NCBI GenBank assembly: GCA_964346275.1
Contig: CAYFUR010000006.1
Coordinates: forward strand, 1 to 64,000
DNA length: 64,000 bases
Source of the DNA: CAYFUR01 sp964346275
GTDB taxonomy: Bacteria; Sumerlaeota; Sumerlaeia; SLMS01
Direction of reading: 5' to 3'
The notes beneath the pieces were generated by a model that saw nothing but the letters and a program-made list of their open reading frames with translations, did not search any database and was not told the DNA's origin. Position 1 is the first letter of the stretch; each line of letters starts with the position of its first letter. Both the position numbers and the translations under genes were made by a program. Positions 44,870-54,401 of this stretch are shown here, piece after piece.

Positions 44870-45220
44870 CTATTTCCGCTGAAGATTGGAGAGGCAGCGC
44901 GGGCAAACCCCGCGGTCGGGAGCGACCAGGAGGCGTTCCAGGGGGATTTCCTCGCCGCAAAGAGCGCATTGGTCGAATTCGGGGTCTTCCACTCGATCAA
45001 TCCGGTTTCTCAAGCGGTTCAGACGGGCCCGGGCTTCTTTCAACGCGAGGCCCACGGTCCCCGCGTTCATCATGGAATCCGTCCTGCTCAGCCGGCCGAT
45101 TGCCTGGTCGGGAGAGACGGGAGCGGAGCGCTCGCGCAGCTCGGGGATGCTTTTTTCCAGTTCGGCGATCTGCTCTTCCATGAGCGTCTTGATGCGAGAG
45201 CGGTCATTCTCGGTTAACAT
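44870..45220 (-). CDS. DksA/TraR-family zinc-finger protein
   Basis: This 116-residue protein has an N-terminal coiled-coil region and a four-cysteine zinc finger (C85, C88, C106, C109 in CALCG and CPRC), the DksA/TraR pattern. Family members bind the RNA polymerase secondary channel and help ppGpp control transcription. It is shorter than E. coli DksA and lacks a clear DxxDxA coiled-coil tip, so it may be a TraR/YbiI-like relative. It is divergent from glnE. Confidence 0.8.
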   Translation of the reverse strand: MLTENDRSRIKTLMEEQIAELEKSIPELRERSAPVSPDQAIGRLSRTDSMMNAGTVGLALKEARARLNRLRNRIDRVEDPEFDQCALCGEEIPLERLLVAPDRGVCPRCLSNLQRK

Positions 45221-45384
45221 GTGTGGCCTCTGACTCCTCTGGGGTTGCGGAACCGTGCAGAAACCGACTGGAACATGCTATCGGAAATGTCTTGCCGGAG
45301 CAACGCGGGCAAGTTCCCTTGCCCGGCGCGCCCCCGGGGCGAATAAGTGGAAGACTCCATGGAAGAGGAGAGCACGGCCCCACA

Positions 45385-48300
45385 ATGTCCGAAGAGCAAC
45401 CCACAGCATACGTTTTTCCCATTCTTTCCCCGGAGCCGGGAGAAAGCCTGGAGGCCTTTCTGGCCCGGGCCGCCGAGAAGCATCACTGGCCGTCGAAAAC
45501 GCGGGGGCTGGACATGCCGCTGCTGGAGGATCTACTGCGGACCGTTGAGTCCAGCGAAGAGGAAGCGGCGCGCCGGGGTGCGTATGTCCTCAGGGCGCTG
45601 AGCTTTGCCGCCGATTCGGCCATGGCGCTTCGGCATCTGGATCACTATCTGCGCGGTTTCGGAGAGGAAGCGGGGAAGGAACTGGACCGGATCTGCAAGA
45701 ACAGCGAGCACCTGCATTTTCTCGTTTCGTTGTTTTCCTTCAGCTCATATCTCAGCGAAATCGTCATCGCGCATCCGGATTATCTGGGTTGGATTTTTCG
45801 CTCCAGCCGCCTCAATCGCGAGAAATCGCTGGAGCGATACCGCGAACAAGTGGCGGAATTGCTGGAAGGGATTGCAGGCCTGGAAGAACGGCGTGCGTCG
45901 CTGACGCTTTACAAGAAACGCGAGCTGCTGCGCATCGGGGTGCGCGAGATTCGCGAGATGGCGGGGGCGCAGGAGCTTTGCCGCGAGCTGTCGAACCTGG
46001 CGCAGTCGATCATCGAGGCCGCCTATCGCGATTGCTACGGCGAGTTGACGGCCATGCACGGGAACCCGCTTTCCGAAGAGTTCGGCGACAGGACCGGCTA
46101 TTGTATATACGCCATGGGAAAATTCGGCGCGGGAGAGCTGAATTTCAGCTCGGACGTGGACCTCGTGTTTCTCTACGACGAGGAAGGGAAAACCGAGGGG
46201 GTCCCGGAGGGGCTCGACGGCCAGCCCGTCCGGCGATTGAGCAATCACGATTTCTTCAACAAGCTCTCGCGCAATTTCATCACCTATCTCAACGACCGGA
46301 ATCCCGAGGGGTTCTTGTTTCGGATCGACGCTCGTCTGCGGCCGGAAGGAAGCCGCGGGCCCCTGGCGCGGTCGCGGCCCGCCTATGCCGCTTACCTGGC
46401 CACACAGGCGGCGGCATGGGAGAAAATCGCCTACATGAAGGCGCGCTTTGTGGTGGGCGACGCAGACCTGGCAGCGGTTTTCGACCAGATCATTGAGCTG
46501 TTTGTTTACGGAAACAACCTGGCGGAGGAGCTTTGGCCGGAGATCGGCCGTCTCAAGCGGCGGATCGACCATGAGCGGCTGAGCGCGGAAGAGCGCGAGC
46601 TGGATATCAAGCGCGGGCGCGGGGGAATCCGCGAGATCGAATTCATCGTGGGCGGGCTTCAAATCATCCATGGCCTTCGCCGGCCGGAAATCCGCCGCCG
46701 TGGAACGCTGGATGCCATGAAGGGGCTGGTGGAGTCGGGGTTCATGGACGGAGAGGTGGCGACAAAGCTCGAGCATGCCTATCTCCTTTTTCGCCGCATC
46801 GAGCATACGCTGCAGATGATGCACGAGCGCCAGACCCACACAATGCCTTCAGAGCCGCTGGAGCGGGAACGGCTGGGGCTGCGCTGCGGATTTCTCAAAG
46901 TCGAGGATTTCGAACAGACGCTGGAGGATTTCCGTTCTTTCGTGCGCGAGCGGTTTGAGGAGCAGTATTCGCTGAATGAACCCACGGACCGGGCGACACT
47001 GCTGGACTACCTCCTGGAGGAAGAGAACCCGCCGAAAGAGGCCTTGAGGGAGCTGGAGCCCGCGGGGCTCGGCGACGTGGAGGGCTACCGCGCGCTCCAG
47101 AAACTGGCGGTGGGAACGCGGGAATACGCCCCGAGCGCCCGGGGCCAGCGGGGTTTTCGCGATTTGCTGCCACGGCTTCTCGAGGAACTCCCCCACACGG
47201 CGCTCCCCCGCCAGGCGGTGCATCACTTCGATCTCCTGCTGCGCTCGGCAAAGGGATTTTCGTGGGTGTACGATCTGTGCCTGTCGCACCCGCCGATTCT
47301 GAAACTGATCCTGCGCACGCTGGGATTTGGTTCCCTGCTGGCGCGGCAGTTGATCGCTCATCCCGAGTGGCTGGATGAGATTTTCCACGGCGACGGATTG
47401 AAGGCGGAGCGTCTTGATCGCGTGATTCCTGAACTGCACCACGGATTGAAACATGTGGGGTTCGAGGAAGGGCTGCGGCGGGTGCGGCAGTTCAAGCAAC
47501 TGGAGACGTTTCTGATCGGAACGCAGGAGGTGATCGCCACGGCGCCATCGAACGAGGCGGCCCAGCGCACGGCGCGGATCGCGGAGGCGTCGCTCCAGGC
47601 GGTGGCGGACCTGGCGGCGCGGGAAGTGGCGGAGTTGGAGCCGGACGAAGGTCTGCCGGGGCGCTGGGCGATTCTCGGGCTCGGGGGGCTGGGCGACCGC
47701 CAGGTGCACCAGACAGGCGATCTGGACGTGGCGCTTGTTCTGGAAAAAGACGAGGATTGGCGCGGCGAGCGCCTGAGCCAGTGGCTGGAACGCGTTGGCC
47801 GGCGCATCATCCATCACATGGGGGCGGTGTCGCCGGAGGGCCAGCTCTGGAAGATCGACGCACGGCTGCGGCCGGAGGGAAAACAGGGGCCGCTCGCGGC
47901 AACGCGGGAGCGCTACCTGGAATACTACCGGGAGGAAGCGGGGCTGTGGGAATGGCAGGTGGTCACCAAGGGGCGGCCGGTGGCGGGGGATCTGGACTTC
48001 GGCGCGGAGGTGATGGAATCGCTCTATGCGCTTTACGGGGAAACGGGCCCGCCGGACAACCTGGCCCGGGAAGTCTATACAATGCGACAGCGCATCGAGA
48101 ATAACACGAAGGTGCCGCGCAACGCCCTGGTGGATTTGAAATCCAGTGCGGGGGGCGTCGTCACGGTGGAGTTTCTCGTGCAATATCTCCAGCTCTCCCA
48201 TCCGGAGCAGGCCGCGCGGACGTTTTCCATGACCACGGAGGAGGCGCTGGCGTTCTTTGCGGAACGAGGCGCCCTGGAAAAAGGGAAAGCGGATTTCCTG

Positions 48301-48522
48301 ATGAAGCACCTGCGTTTGCTGCGCGTGGCCCAGCGCCATCACCGGCTCTTGCGGGAGACGTCGAAGGATCTCTACCCCGCCGACAAGGAGCGCCAGGAGG
48401 CATTGCATCGCGGCATGAAGGACCAATTGGTGCTCCAGGGGCTTGAAAGGCCGCAGAACCTGCTGAAGGAAATGGGACGAGCCCGAGGGATTTTCGAGGA
48501 GTTCTTCCAACAGCGGATGTGA
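45385..48522 (+). CDS. glnE: bifunctional glutamine synthetase adenylyltransferase/adenylyl-removing enzyme
   Basis: GlnE adenylylates and de-adenylylates glutamine synthetase in response to nitrogen. The 1045-residue protein has two nucleotidyltransferase domains. The N-terminal one carries GAGELNFSSDVDLVFLYD, and the C-terminal one carries LGGLGDRQVHQTGDLDVALV, which keeps the two aspartates but is less canonical than usual. IKRGRGGIREIEFIVGGLQI and SSAGGVVTVEFLVQYLQL follow each. I start at MSEEQPT; an earlier in-frame start adds 54 weakly supported residues. Glutamine synthetase and PII genes are not in the window. Confidence 0.92.
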   Translation: MSEEQPTAYVFPILSPEPGESLEAFLARAAEKHHWPSKTRGLDMPLLEDLLRTVESSEEEAARRGAYVLRALSFAADSAMALRHLDHYLRGFGEEAGKELDRICKNSEHLHFLVSLFSFSSYLSEIVIAHPDYLGWIFRSSRLNREKSLERYREQVAELLEGIAGLEERRASLTLYKKRELLRIGVREIREMAGAQELCRELSNLAQSIIEAAYRDCYGELTAMHGNPLSEEFGDRTGYCIYAMGKFGAGELNFSSDVDLVFLYDEEGKTEGVPEGLDGQPVRRLSNHDFFNKLSRNFITYLNDRNPEGFLFRIDARLRPEGSRGPLARSRPAYAAYLATQAAAWEKIAYMKARFVVGDADLAAVFDQIIELFVYGNNLAEELWPEIGRLKRRIDHERLSAEERELDIKRGRGGIREIEFIVGGLQIIHGLRRPEIRRRGTLDAMKGLVESGFMDGEVATKLEHAYLLFRRIEHTLQMMHERQTHTMPSEPLERERLGLRCGFLKVEDFEQTLEDFRSFVRERFEEQYSLNEPTDRATLLDYLLEEENPPKEALRELEPAGLGDVEGYRALQKLAVGTREYAPSARGQRGFRDLLPRLLEELPHTALPRQAVHHFDLLLRSAKGFSWVYDLCLSHPPILKLILRTLGFGSLLARQLIAHPEWLDEIFHGDGLKAERLDRVIPELHHGLKHVGFEEGLRRVRQFKQLETFLIGTQEVIATAPSNEAAQRTARIAEASLQAVADLAAREVAELEPDEGLPGRWAILGLGGLGDRQVHQTGDLDVALVLEKDEDWRGERLSQWLERVGRRIIHHMGAVSPEGQLWKIDARLRPEGKQGPLAATRERYLEYYREEAGLWEWQVVTKGRPVAGDLDFGAEVMESLYALYGETGPPDNLAREVYTMRQRIENNTKVPRNALVDLKSSAGGVVTVEFLVQYLQLSHPEQAARTFSMTTEEALAFFAERGALEKGKADFLMKHLRLLRVAQRHHRLLRETSKDLYPADKERQEALHRGMKDQLVLQGLERPQNLLKEMGRARGIFEEFFQQRM

Positions 48523-48609
48523 CAGGGGCAGAGCGGCGTCTTTTGCCTTTCGCCTGTGTGTGCGCGGATTCACATTTGGCGGAATCCCGAGGAGGGCAGC
48601 GGTCGTTTC

Positions 48610-50403
48610 ATGACGGCAGGCGACGTTTTCCGGCTTTGGCTGAGGCGTGGGGAGAATCCCCTTTGCACTCATCTTTGGGGGCCGCGGCGGAGGCGTTCAG
48701 CAGGGGCGCTGTTCCTGCTCTATCTGGCAGCGGCTGGGATGCTGTATGCCGCGCTGATGCGGACCCAGTGGGGCAGCTCGATTCTCTACCTCCTGGTATC
48801 CGATGTCCTTTTGATCTTCCTTCCGTTCTTTGGTTTCATGCTGCTCTGGCCGCGGGGGATGGGCCAAAGCCGCCTGGAGGAACTCGCGCTGACCACACTG
48901 ACGCGCGAGCAGGTGGCGTTCGGGCTGGCCTGGTATCCGGTCAAGGTGGTCCTCCTTTGCTTTCTTCCGCTGATGGCGGGGCACGCGGTGCTCTTTTTTC
49001 TGGACCAGAGCTTTGGAGGAAGCGCCGGGGATGTCCGGCCGATCCTGATTTGCTTCCAGATCATGATCGCCTCGGTGGGCCTGTTCACCGTCGCGGCGGC
49101 CTTGCGGCTCTGGCACAGCGCGCCGGACCGCCCCTACCGCAACCTGGGGTTTCTGGCGCTGCGCACGGCGTTCATGGGGGCGATTCTCCTTGTTTTCAAC
49201 GCGGTGGCTATCGGGCTGCTGGTCGGGCTGGTAAACTATACGCTTGGGATGGGTGGCGGCGGAGTTGTGGTAACAAAGTACAGCCTCGTGGCGATTGGCG
49301 CGATTGCCACGGTTCTTTCCTGGTCGGCGTATAGACGCCGCCGGGAAGGGATCGGGGTGCCAGTCGTCATCACCCTGATCTCGCTGCTGGGGGCGGCCTG
49401 GGCCTTGAGGAATGAGAGGGCCCAAAGCTTCTATGCGGAGGAGTGGATTCTGGCGGCAGTCGTGGCGGGAGGGCATTTCCTGGTGGCGGTGAAGGAATGG
49501 CAAATCACGCTGCGCCATGCGCCGGATCGAGCGTTTTCGCCGATTGATCCGCCGACGTATATCGAGCAGGACGCGCTCGCCGCGGAAGGCCCGCTAGACG
49601 GGGAGGACGAGGACTCGCGGCAGGCCCTGGAATCGGCTCGCGAAGCGGTGCTGTCGCGCGCGGGGTTGATCGATGTGGCGGGGCTCGCCCTCACTCTCGG
49701 GGGGATTGTGCTGCTCTGCGGTGTCGGGGGGTATTATCTTTTCGAAATCGGGCGGGATATCGCCGTTTATTTGAACTATTATCGAGGGGCGAAAGATATC
49801 GTCTTCGCGGGGGACGGCGCGTTCCGGGCGATGTTTGGCTGGTCGACCTTTGCAATGCTGAGCTTTGTTCTGCCGGTGATCTTTACGAAGCAACTGATGC
49901 GAAGGAAGGCCTTTCGGCTCGGGGAAGGTTTCGTGCTCCAGGGTGCCGCCGTCTATGCGCTGCCTCCGGCGCTGATGGTGTTTGTATTCGGACTCGCCTG
50001 CTACCTGGTCTTTGGCACTCAGAGCCGCTCGCTGCTTTTGATCCTTTCCGCGTGGGGTTTTCTCCTGATTCCATTCCCCGCCGCCATCGCGGTGGTCTTG
50101 TCGCTCTATCCGAAAAAGGGGCGGAGCGGCTGGATGGCGTGGTGGATCGTGCTGGGTCTTGGCGTTTTGGCGCTCGCTCTGATCAACCAGTATTACATCT
50201 CCTACGGAGAGTATTTCTTCTACCCGAGCACGCCGCTGGGGATGTTTGTCTTCTACATGCTATCGGCCTATGAGGCCTGGCTGGCGGCCTATGGGATCAC
50301 GAAACTGTTGGAGCGCGTGCGAAAGGAAGAACTCCTGGGCGGGAGGCGGTTTGAGCTGATTCCGTCTCCTGAAAGAGAGAGAACGGAGAGGCGAGCCTCA
50401 TGA
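48610..50403 (+). CDS. large polytopic membrane protein (ABC-2 permease-like), member 1
   Basis: This 597-residue inner-membrane protein has about fourteen hydrophobic segments in two halves separated by a charged loop (about 320-360). MGQSRLEELALTTLTREQVA after the first helices matches the phrase TARLEELYLTRLSKKEIA in the next gene. ABC-2 permeases associated with gliding or multicopper systems have a comparable loop, so a permease role is possible, but no ATPase gene is adjacent. I start at MTAGDVF, 12 bases after GAGGAGG. The stop overlaps the next start by four bases. Confidence 0.6.
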   Translation: MTAGDVFRLWLRRGENPLCTHLWGPRRRRSAGALFLLYLAAAGMLYAALMRTQWGSSILYLLVSDVLLIFLPFFGFMLLWPRGMGQSRLEELALTTLTREQVAFGLAWYPVKVVLLCFLPLMAGHAVLFFLDQSFGGSAGDVRPILICFQIMIASVGLFTVAAALRLWHSAPDRPYRNLGFLALRTAFMGAILLVFNAVAIGLLVGLVNYTLGMGGGGVVVTKYSLVAIGAIATVLSWSAYRRRREGIGVPVVITLISLLGAAWALRNERAQSFYAEEWILAAVVAGGHFLVAVKEWQITLRHAPDRAFSPIDPPTYIEQDALAAEGPLDGEDEDSRQALESAREAVLSRAGLIDVAGLALTLGGIVLLCGVGGYYLFEIGRDIAVYLNYYRGAKDIVFAGDGAFRAMFGWSTFAMLSFVLPVIFTKQLMRRKAFRLGEGFVLQGAAVYALPPALMVFVFGLACYLVFGTQSRSLLLILSAWGFLLIPFPAAIAVVLSLYPKKGRSGWMAWWIVLGLGVLALALINQYYISYGEYFFYPSTPLGMFVFYMLSAYEAWLAAYGITKLLERVRKEELLGGRRFELIPSPERERTERRAS

Positions 50404-51938
50404 AACTCTTTGATCCCGTGGGGCTTTTTCTTCGCCGCCGGAATAATCCGCTGGTGATGAAGCGCGTGCCTTTTGCCCCGCTCCTTTATCTTGGCGCGGC
50501 GCTGGCGGGCTCGGCGGCGATGGTGCTCCTCCCGCTCTATTCGCCAGTGGAATTTGGAGGCGAGGATGAGTCGGGCTTCCTGGTGATGCTCGGGATCCAG
50601 GCTATCACGGCCCCGCTGGCCTTTCTCCTTTTTTCCTGTCTTCGTATAGACACGGCGCGGCTGGAGGAGCTTTACCTGACGCGGCTCTCCAAGAAGGAAA
50701 TTGCCTTTGGCCTGCTCTACCGGCCCATGTGGGCGGGCCTGATTATGACGGCTGTCAACGTGGCCGCCTATACGTATCTCATGGTCCAGAACAATCGCCT
50801 GCGCCTGGATTCCGACATCCTCCTTGCCGCGTATAGTAATGTGATCGCGGCCGGCGTCATCTCCGCCCTGGCGGTTGCCCGGCACTCTCTGGATGCGCCG
50901 AACCGGCCAATCCAGGTCTTTCTGAAGACGCTCGTCTCCATCGCCCTGACGGCCGTTTTCACTCTCCTCTTCTATATCGGCGGATTCTCGCTCTTCATTC
51001 TTTTCGATGAGTTCATGAACGACGAGGCCGCGGGGAACATGGTCTTTACGATTCTGCCCGTGGTGGTGGTTCTGATCCGGCTGCGCCATGTGACATCCAT
51101 GGCAGAGGCGCGGCTGGACGAACAGGTGGAGCCGGGAACGCTCGCGGAAGCCTGGTGGCTGGCGAAGGACCGGTTGATCCGCCATGCGGACGGTTTCCGT
51201 AAAAAGTGGAAAGAATCCCCGGTCTGGTCGCTGAAGGCAGCAGGGTTCTTTATCGCGCTTCATTTCGGTTTGGGAGTGATCCTCTACCTGGGATCGCTGA
51301 TCGCGTCGATCCGGGCCCGGGCGCGCGACCTGTCGGACATGCCGGCGTATTACCATGAGGTTTCCTTTCCCGAGCCAGGCCAAGGAATCACGATGACCCT
51401 GGATCATATTGGCCAGCTCGCTTTTTGGGGCGTTTCCGGCTACCTGGCGATTTTGTTTTTGTCGCCGGTGCTGTCCTTTCTCGCGGTTCATCTCGCCAGG
51501 GGCCGGGCAAAGCCGCTGGGCCGCCTCGGGTATTCCTATCCTGTCGCGGCGGTGACGATGTTCGCGCTGCTCTCGCTGGTTTTCTATTTCGTTTCCGAGC
51601 CGGTTCGGCTGAAGGAGGAAGAGGTCGTCTTGTATCTTGCGGGGACTCTTCCCATCATCCCGGGAATTGTCTTTTCGCTGATGGACCGCGGGAAGTGGAA
51701 GAAATGGACAGGTCTCTGGGCGGCCTGCGCCATCGCGGTGCTGATGATCCTGCCGCAAACGGCACGATTCTATTCCATTCAGGGCCCCGATGCGGACTTC
51801 TTTTATCCCGACAGGTTTTTCGGCGCAGCTCTTATGCTTGCTCCCCTGATGCTGAGCGGGCTTTTCCTGCTGGACCGCTATGACCTGGTGGGGCAGGCGG
51901 CGTTTCGGTCGATGAACGATGGCGAGGACGCCCCCTAG
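50400..51938 (+). CDS. large polytopic membrane protein (ABC-2 permease-like), member 2
   Basis: This 512-residue paralogue of the preceding protein has about twelve membrane segments and a cytoplasmic loop near 240-275. The ARLEELYLTRLSKKEIAFGL motif lies at the same place after the second helix. The two genes are translationally coupled (ATGA), which suggests a heteromeric membrane complex. The partner ATPase, if any, is elsewhere. A smaller possible relative is the gapped gene at 12116. Confidence 0.6.
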   Translation: MKLFDPVGLFLRRRNNPLVMKRVPFAPLLYLGAALAGSAAMVLLPLYSPVEFGGEDESGFLVMLGIQAITAPLAFLLFSCLRIDTARLEELYLTRLSKKEIAFGLLYRPMWAGLIMTAVNVAAYTYLMVQNNRLRLDSDILLAAYSNVIAAGVISALAVARHSLDAPNRPIQVFLKTLVSIALTAVFTLLFYIGGFSLFILFDEFMNDEAAGNMVFTILPVVVVLIRLRHVTSMAEARLDEQVEPGTLAEAWWLAKDRLIRHADGFRKKWKESPVWSLKAAGFFIALHFGLGVILYLGSLIASIRARARDLSDMPAYYHEVSFPEPGQGITMTLDHIGQLAFWGVSGYLAILFLSPVLSFLAVHLARGRAKPLGRLGYSYPVAAVTMFALLSLVFYFVSEPVRLKEEEVVLYLAGTLPIIPGIVFSLMDRGKWKKWTGLWAACAIAVLMILPQTARFYSIQGPDADFFYPDRFFGAALMLAPLMLSGLFLLDRYDLVGQAAFRSMNDGEDAP

Positions 51939-52034
51939 CGGGAAAAAATCCTTGTCCGAATCCCGCTCCATGGCGCTTTTATCCGGTTCGCGGTGCTTGG
52001 CGCCGCGGCTAATTTCCCCAAGGGAACCCTGTCT

Positions 52035-52253
52035 ATGTATCAGCCCGAGATCAAATCCGGCGTGGTTGTTCACCATCCCAAGTTCGGCCTGGGAAAGGTG
52101 ACTCTGCGTTTCGGCGAGGACGAGCAGAGCAAGGTCATCGTCAAGTTTCAGGAAGAAGGCGAGAAAAAGCTCGCCCTGCGCTACGCCGAGCTGGAAGTGG
52201 ATCAGCCGGAAGAAGAAGAGCCCGCCGACGAGGAAGAAAAAGCCGGGGAGTAA
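52035..52253 (+). CDS. small tudor-like (DUF3553/UvrD C-terminal type) protein
   Basis: This 72-residue protein is a single SH3/tudor-like domain: GVVVHHPKFGLGKVTLRFGE and VIVKFQEEGEKKLALRYAEL match the tail of UvrD/PcrA helicases that contacts RNA polymerase. An acidic tail follows. The start is supported by AGGGA. It ends five bases before gatC, whose ribosome binding site overlaps this gene's end. As a stand-alone domain it may bind RNA polymerase or nucleic acid; that is inference from the fold. Confidence 0.7.
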   Translation: MYQPEIKSGVVVHHPKFGLGKVTLRFGEDEQSKVIVKFQEEGEKKLALRYAELEVDQPEEEEPADEEEKAGE

Positions 52254-52258
52254 TCCGC

Positions 52259-52543
52259 ATGGCCATTACCAAGCAGGATGTCGAACATGTCGCCCTTCTC
52301 TCGCGCCTGGAGCTCAGCGAGGAGGAGAAGGAGAAGTATGCCCAGGAGCTGAGCCAGATCTTCAACTACGTGGAACAGCTCGGCGAACTGGACGTGAGCG
52401 GGGTGCCGCCGACGGCCCACGCGCTGCCGATGAAGAACGTCTTTCGCGAGGACGAAAACCGGCCGAGCCTTTCCAATAAAGAGGCCCTGGCCAATGCGCC
52501 GGAGAAAGAAGACGGCTGCTTCAAGGTGCCGCAGATTGTCTGA
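52259..52543 (+). CDS. gatC: glutamyl-tRNA(Gln) amidotransferase subunit C
   Basis: GatC stabilises GatA in the amidotransferase that makes Gln-tRNA(Gln) and often Asn-tRNA(Asn). The 94-residue protein has the canonical VEHVALLSRLELSEEEKEKY and LGELDVSGVPPTAHAL. GGGGAG overlapping the previous stop acts as its ribosome binding site. gatA follows after 229 bases, and gatB is not in the window. Confidence 0.93.
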   Translation: MAITKQDVEHVALLSRLELSEEEKEKYAQELSQIFNYVEQLGELDVSGVPPTAHALPMKNVFREDENRPSLSNKEALANAPEKEDGCFKVPQIV

Positions 52544-52772
52544 GGCCGCCGGGCCGCGTTCAAAGAAGTTTTCCAGAGAACATGCCGGAACGGCAGTGGA
52601 AAAAGATTCCTCATCCTCGTCCTCGTCATGGAAAATGGATGCCTGAGTCGCAGGAGAGGAACGGGGTGTCAGCGAAGAGGGGAACTCCGGCCCATCCGTT
52701 TCAGCAGAAAACAGAGAACATGAAATAGACACTTCACCCCACTTCGCAATCCCCCGCAATAAAGGAAGCTTC
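52544..52772. repeat. intergenic stretch with CTCATCCTCGTCCTCGTC word
   Basis: Positions 52606-52631 carry ATTCCTCATCCTCGTCCTCG and TCATGG, another of the dispersed short-period words (compare 12010). The rest shows no gene. The gatA ribosome binding site AAGGAAG ends it. Confidence 0.4.
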
Positions 52773-54245
52773 ATGCCGCTGCAGACCGCCCACGAGCTGA
52801 CCGCCGCCCTGGAAAAGGGCGAAACGACTTCGACAGAGCTGACTGAGCGATATCTCGAGCGGCTGCGCGACCTGGAGCCACGGCTCAAGAGCTTTGTCAC
52901 GGCCATGGTGCCCGAGGCGCAGAAAGCGGCGGAGGCGTCGGACCAGCGGCGCAAGGAGGGCGAATTGCTCTCTCCGCTGGACGGCGTGCCCATTGCGGTC
53001 AAAGACAACATGATCACGCGCGGGGTACAGACGACCTGCAGCAGCAAGATCCTGGAAAACTTCAAGCCTCCATTTAATGGCACGGCGGTGCAAAAGCTGG
53101 AAGACGCGGGGATGGTGATCGTCGGCAAGGCGAACATGGACGAGTTCGCCATGGGGAGTTCCTGCGAGAATTCCGCTTTCGGGCGTTCGCGGAATCCCTG
53201 GGATCCGAATCGCGTGACGGGCGGGAGCAGCGGCGGAAGCGCCTCGGCGGTGGCGAGCGGCCAGGCTCCGTGCGCCCTGGGCTCGGATACGGGCGGCTCG
53301 ATCCGCCAGCCGGCGTCCTTCTGCGGGCTCGTCGGGCTCAAGCCAACCTATGGCCGCGTGTCGCGCTACGGCCTCGTGGCGTTTGCCAGCTCGCTGGACC
53401 AGATCGGGCCGATGACGCTCGACGTGGAAGACGCGGCCCGCCTGCTGAACGTGATCGCGGGCCATGATCCCCAGGACTCGACGAGCGCGGATGTAGCCGT
53501 GCCGGATTATCTGGACGGGTTGAAGGAGAAGAGCCTGGAGGGGAAGAAGATCGCCCGCCCGCGCGAGCTTTTCGAAGCGGAAGGGATGGACCCGGAAGTG
53601 ACGCAGGTGATCGATGCGGCGGCGAAGAAGCTGGAATCGCTGGGCGCCGAAATGGTCGATGTGTCCATGCCACACCTGAAGTATTCCATCGCCTGCTATT
53701 ACCTGGTCGCGACGGCGGAGGCATCGAGCAACCTGGCGCGCTATGACGGCGCGCATTATGGCTACCGGGCGAAGGACGCGGAAAACATCGTCGAGATGTT
53801 CAGCAAGACGCGGGCGCAGGGCTTCGGCGAGGAAGTGAAGCGGCGCATCATGATCGGCACACACGCGCTTTCGGCCGGATATTACGATGCCTATTACCTC
53901 AAGGCCCTGAAGGTGCGGACTCTGATCAAGCAGGACTACGACCGGGTGCTGGAACAGGCGGACCTGATCCTGGCCCCGACCTCGCCCTTTCCGGCGTTCG
54001 AGGCGGGATCGAAGATCGAGGACCCTCTGCAGATGTATCTCGTTGATATCTTTACGCTTTCGCTAAACCTCTCGGGCTATTGCGGGCTGAGCCTGCCTGC
54101 CGGGTTTACTAGCGAGGGCCTGCCGGTGGGCGTTCAGCTCTTCGCCGGTGCCTTCCAGGAGCCCAGGCTTTTGTCGGCGGCATGGCAGCTCGAGCAGGCT
54201 CTGGGCGTGGCGGGAAGCCGCGCTCCCGCGGTTTGCGCCGTGTAA
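52773..54245 (+). CDS. gatA: glutamyl-tRNA(Gln) amidotransferase subunit A
   Basis: GatA is the glutaminase/amidase subunit. The 490-residue amidase-signature enzyme has the full Ser-cisSer-Lys triad: K77 (GVPIAVKDN), S152 or S153 in GGSSGGSASAVASG, and S176 in GSDTGGSIRQP. Later parts such as SLDQIGPMTLDVEDAA and ALSAGYYDAYYLKA fit the family. AAGGAAG six bases before the ATG supports the start. An 8-bp inverted repeat overlaps its stop. Confidence 0.95.
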   Translation: MPLQTAHELTAALEKGETTSTELTERYLERLRDLEPRLKSFVTAMVPEAQKAAEASDQRRKEGELLSPLDGVPIAVKDNMITRGVQTTCSSKILENFKPPFNGTAVQKLEDAGMVIVGKANMDEFAMGSSCENSAFGRSRNPWDPNRVTGGSSGGSASAVASGQAPCALGSDTGGSIRQPASFCGLVGLKPTYGRVSRYGLVAFASSLDQIGPMTLDVEDAARLLNVIAGHDPQDSTSADVAVPDYLDGLKEKSLEGKKIARPRELFEAEGMDPEVTQVIDAAAKKLESLGAEMVDVSMPHLKYSIACYYLVATAEASSNLARYDGAHYGYRAKDAENIVEMFSKTRAQGFGEEVKRRIMIGTHALSAGYYDAYYLKALKVRTLIKQDYDRVLEQADLILAPTSPFPAFEAGSKIEDPLQMYLVDIFTLSLNLSGYCGLSLPAGFTSEGLPVGVQLFAGAFQEPRLLSAAWQLEQALGVAGSRAPAVCAV

Positions 54246-54278
54246 CAGATTTTTCGAACTTCGCACCCTCCTGTTACA
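54241..54278. promoter_or_regulatory. 8-bp inverted repeat TGTAACAG/CTGTTACA at the gatA stop
   Basis: The perfect arms at 54241-54248 and 54271-54278 are 22 bases apart. The first contains the gatA TAA. No T-run follows, so it may be an operator for the exported-protein gene downstream or a chance hairpin. Confidence 0.3.
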
Positions 54279-54401
54279 TTCGCATGACTTCTTTCCTGGA
54301 TATTCATTTGCCGTTGACCCCGGCAAGGTGATGACGGACTTAACGTGGGAAACCACAAGATTGAATGTGGCAACCAACTCTTTTTTGCAGGGAGTCTCAT
54401 C

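Noticed and set aside
46849..48672. 607-codon minus-strand frame opposite glnE
   Set aside because: It is antisense to the C-terminal GlnE domain and composed of shadow-type residues.
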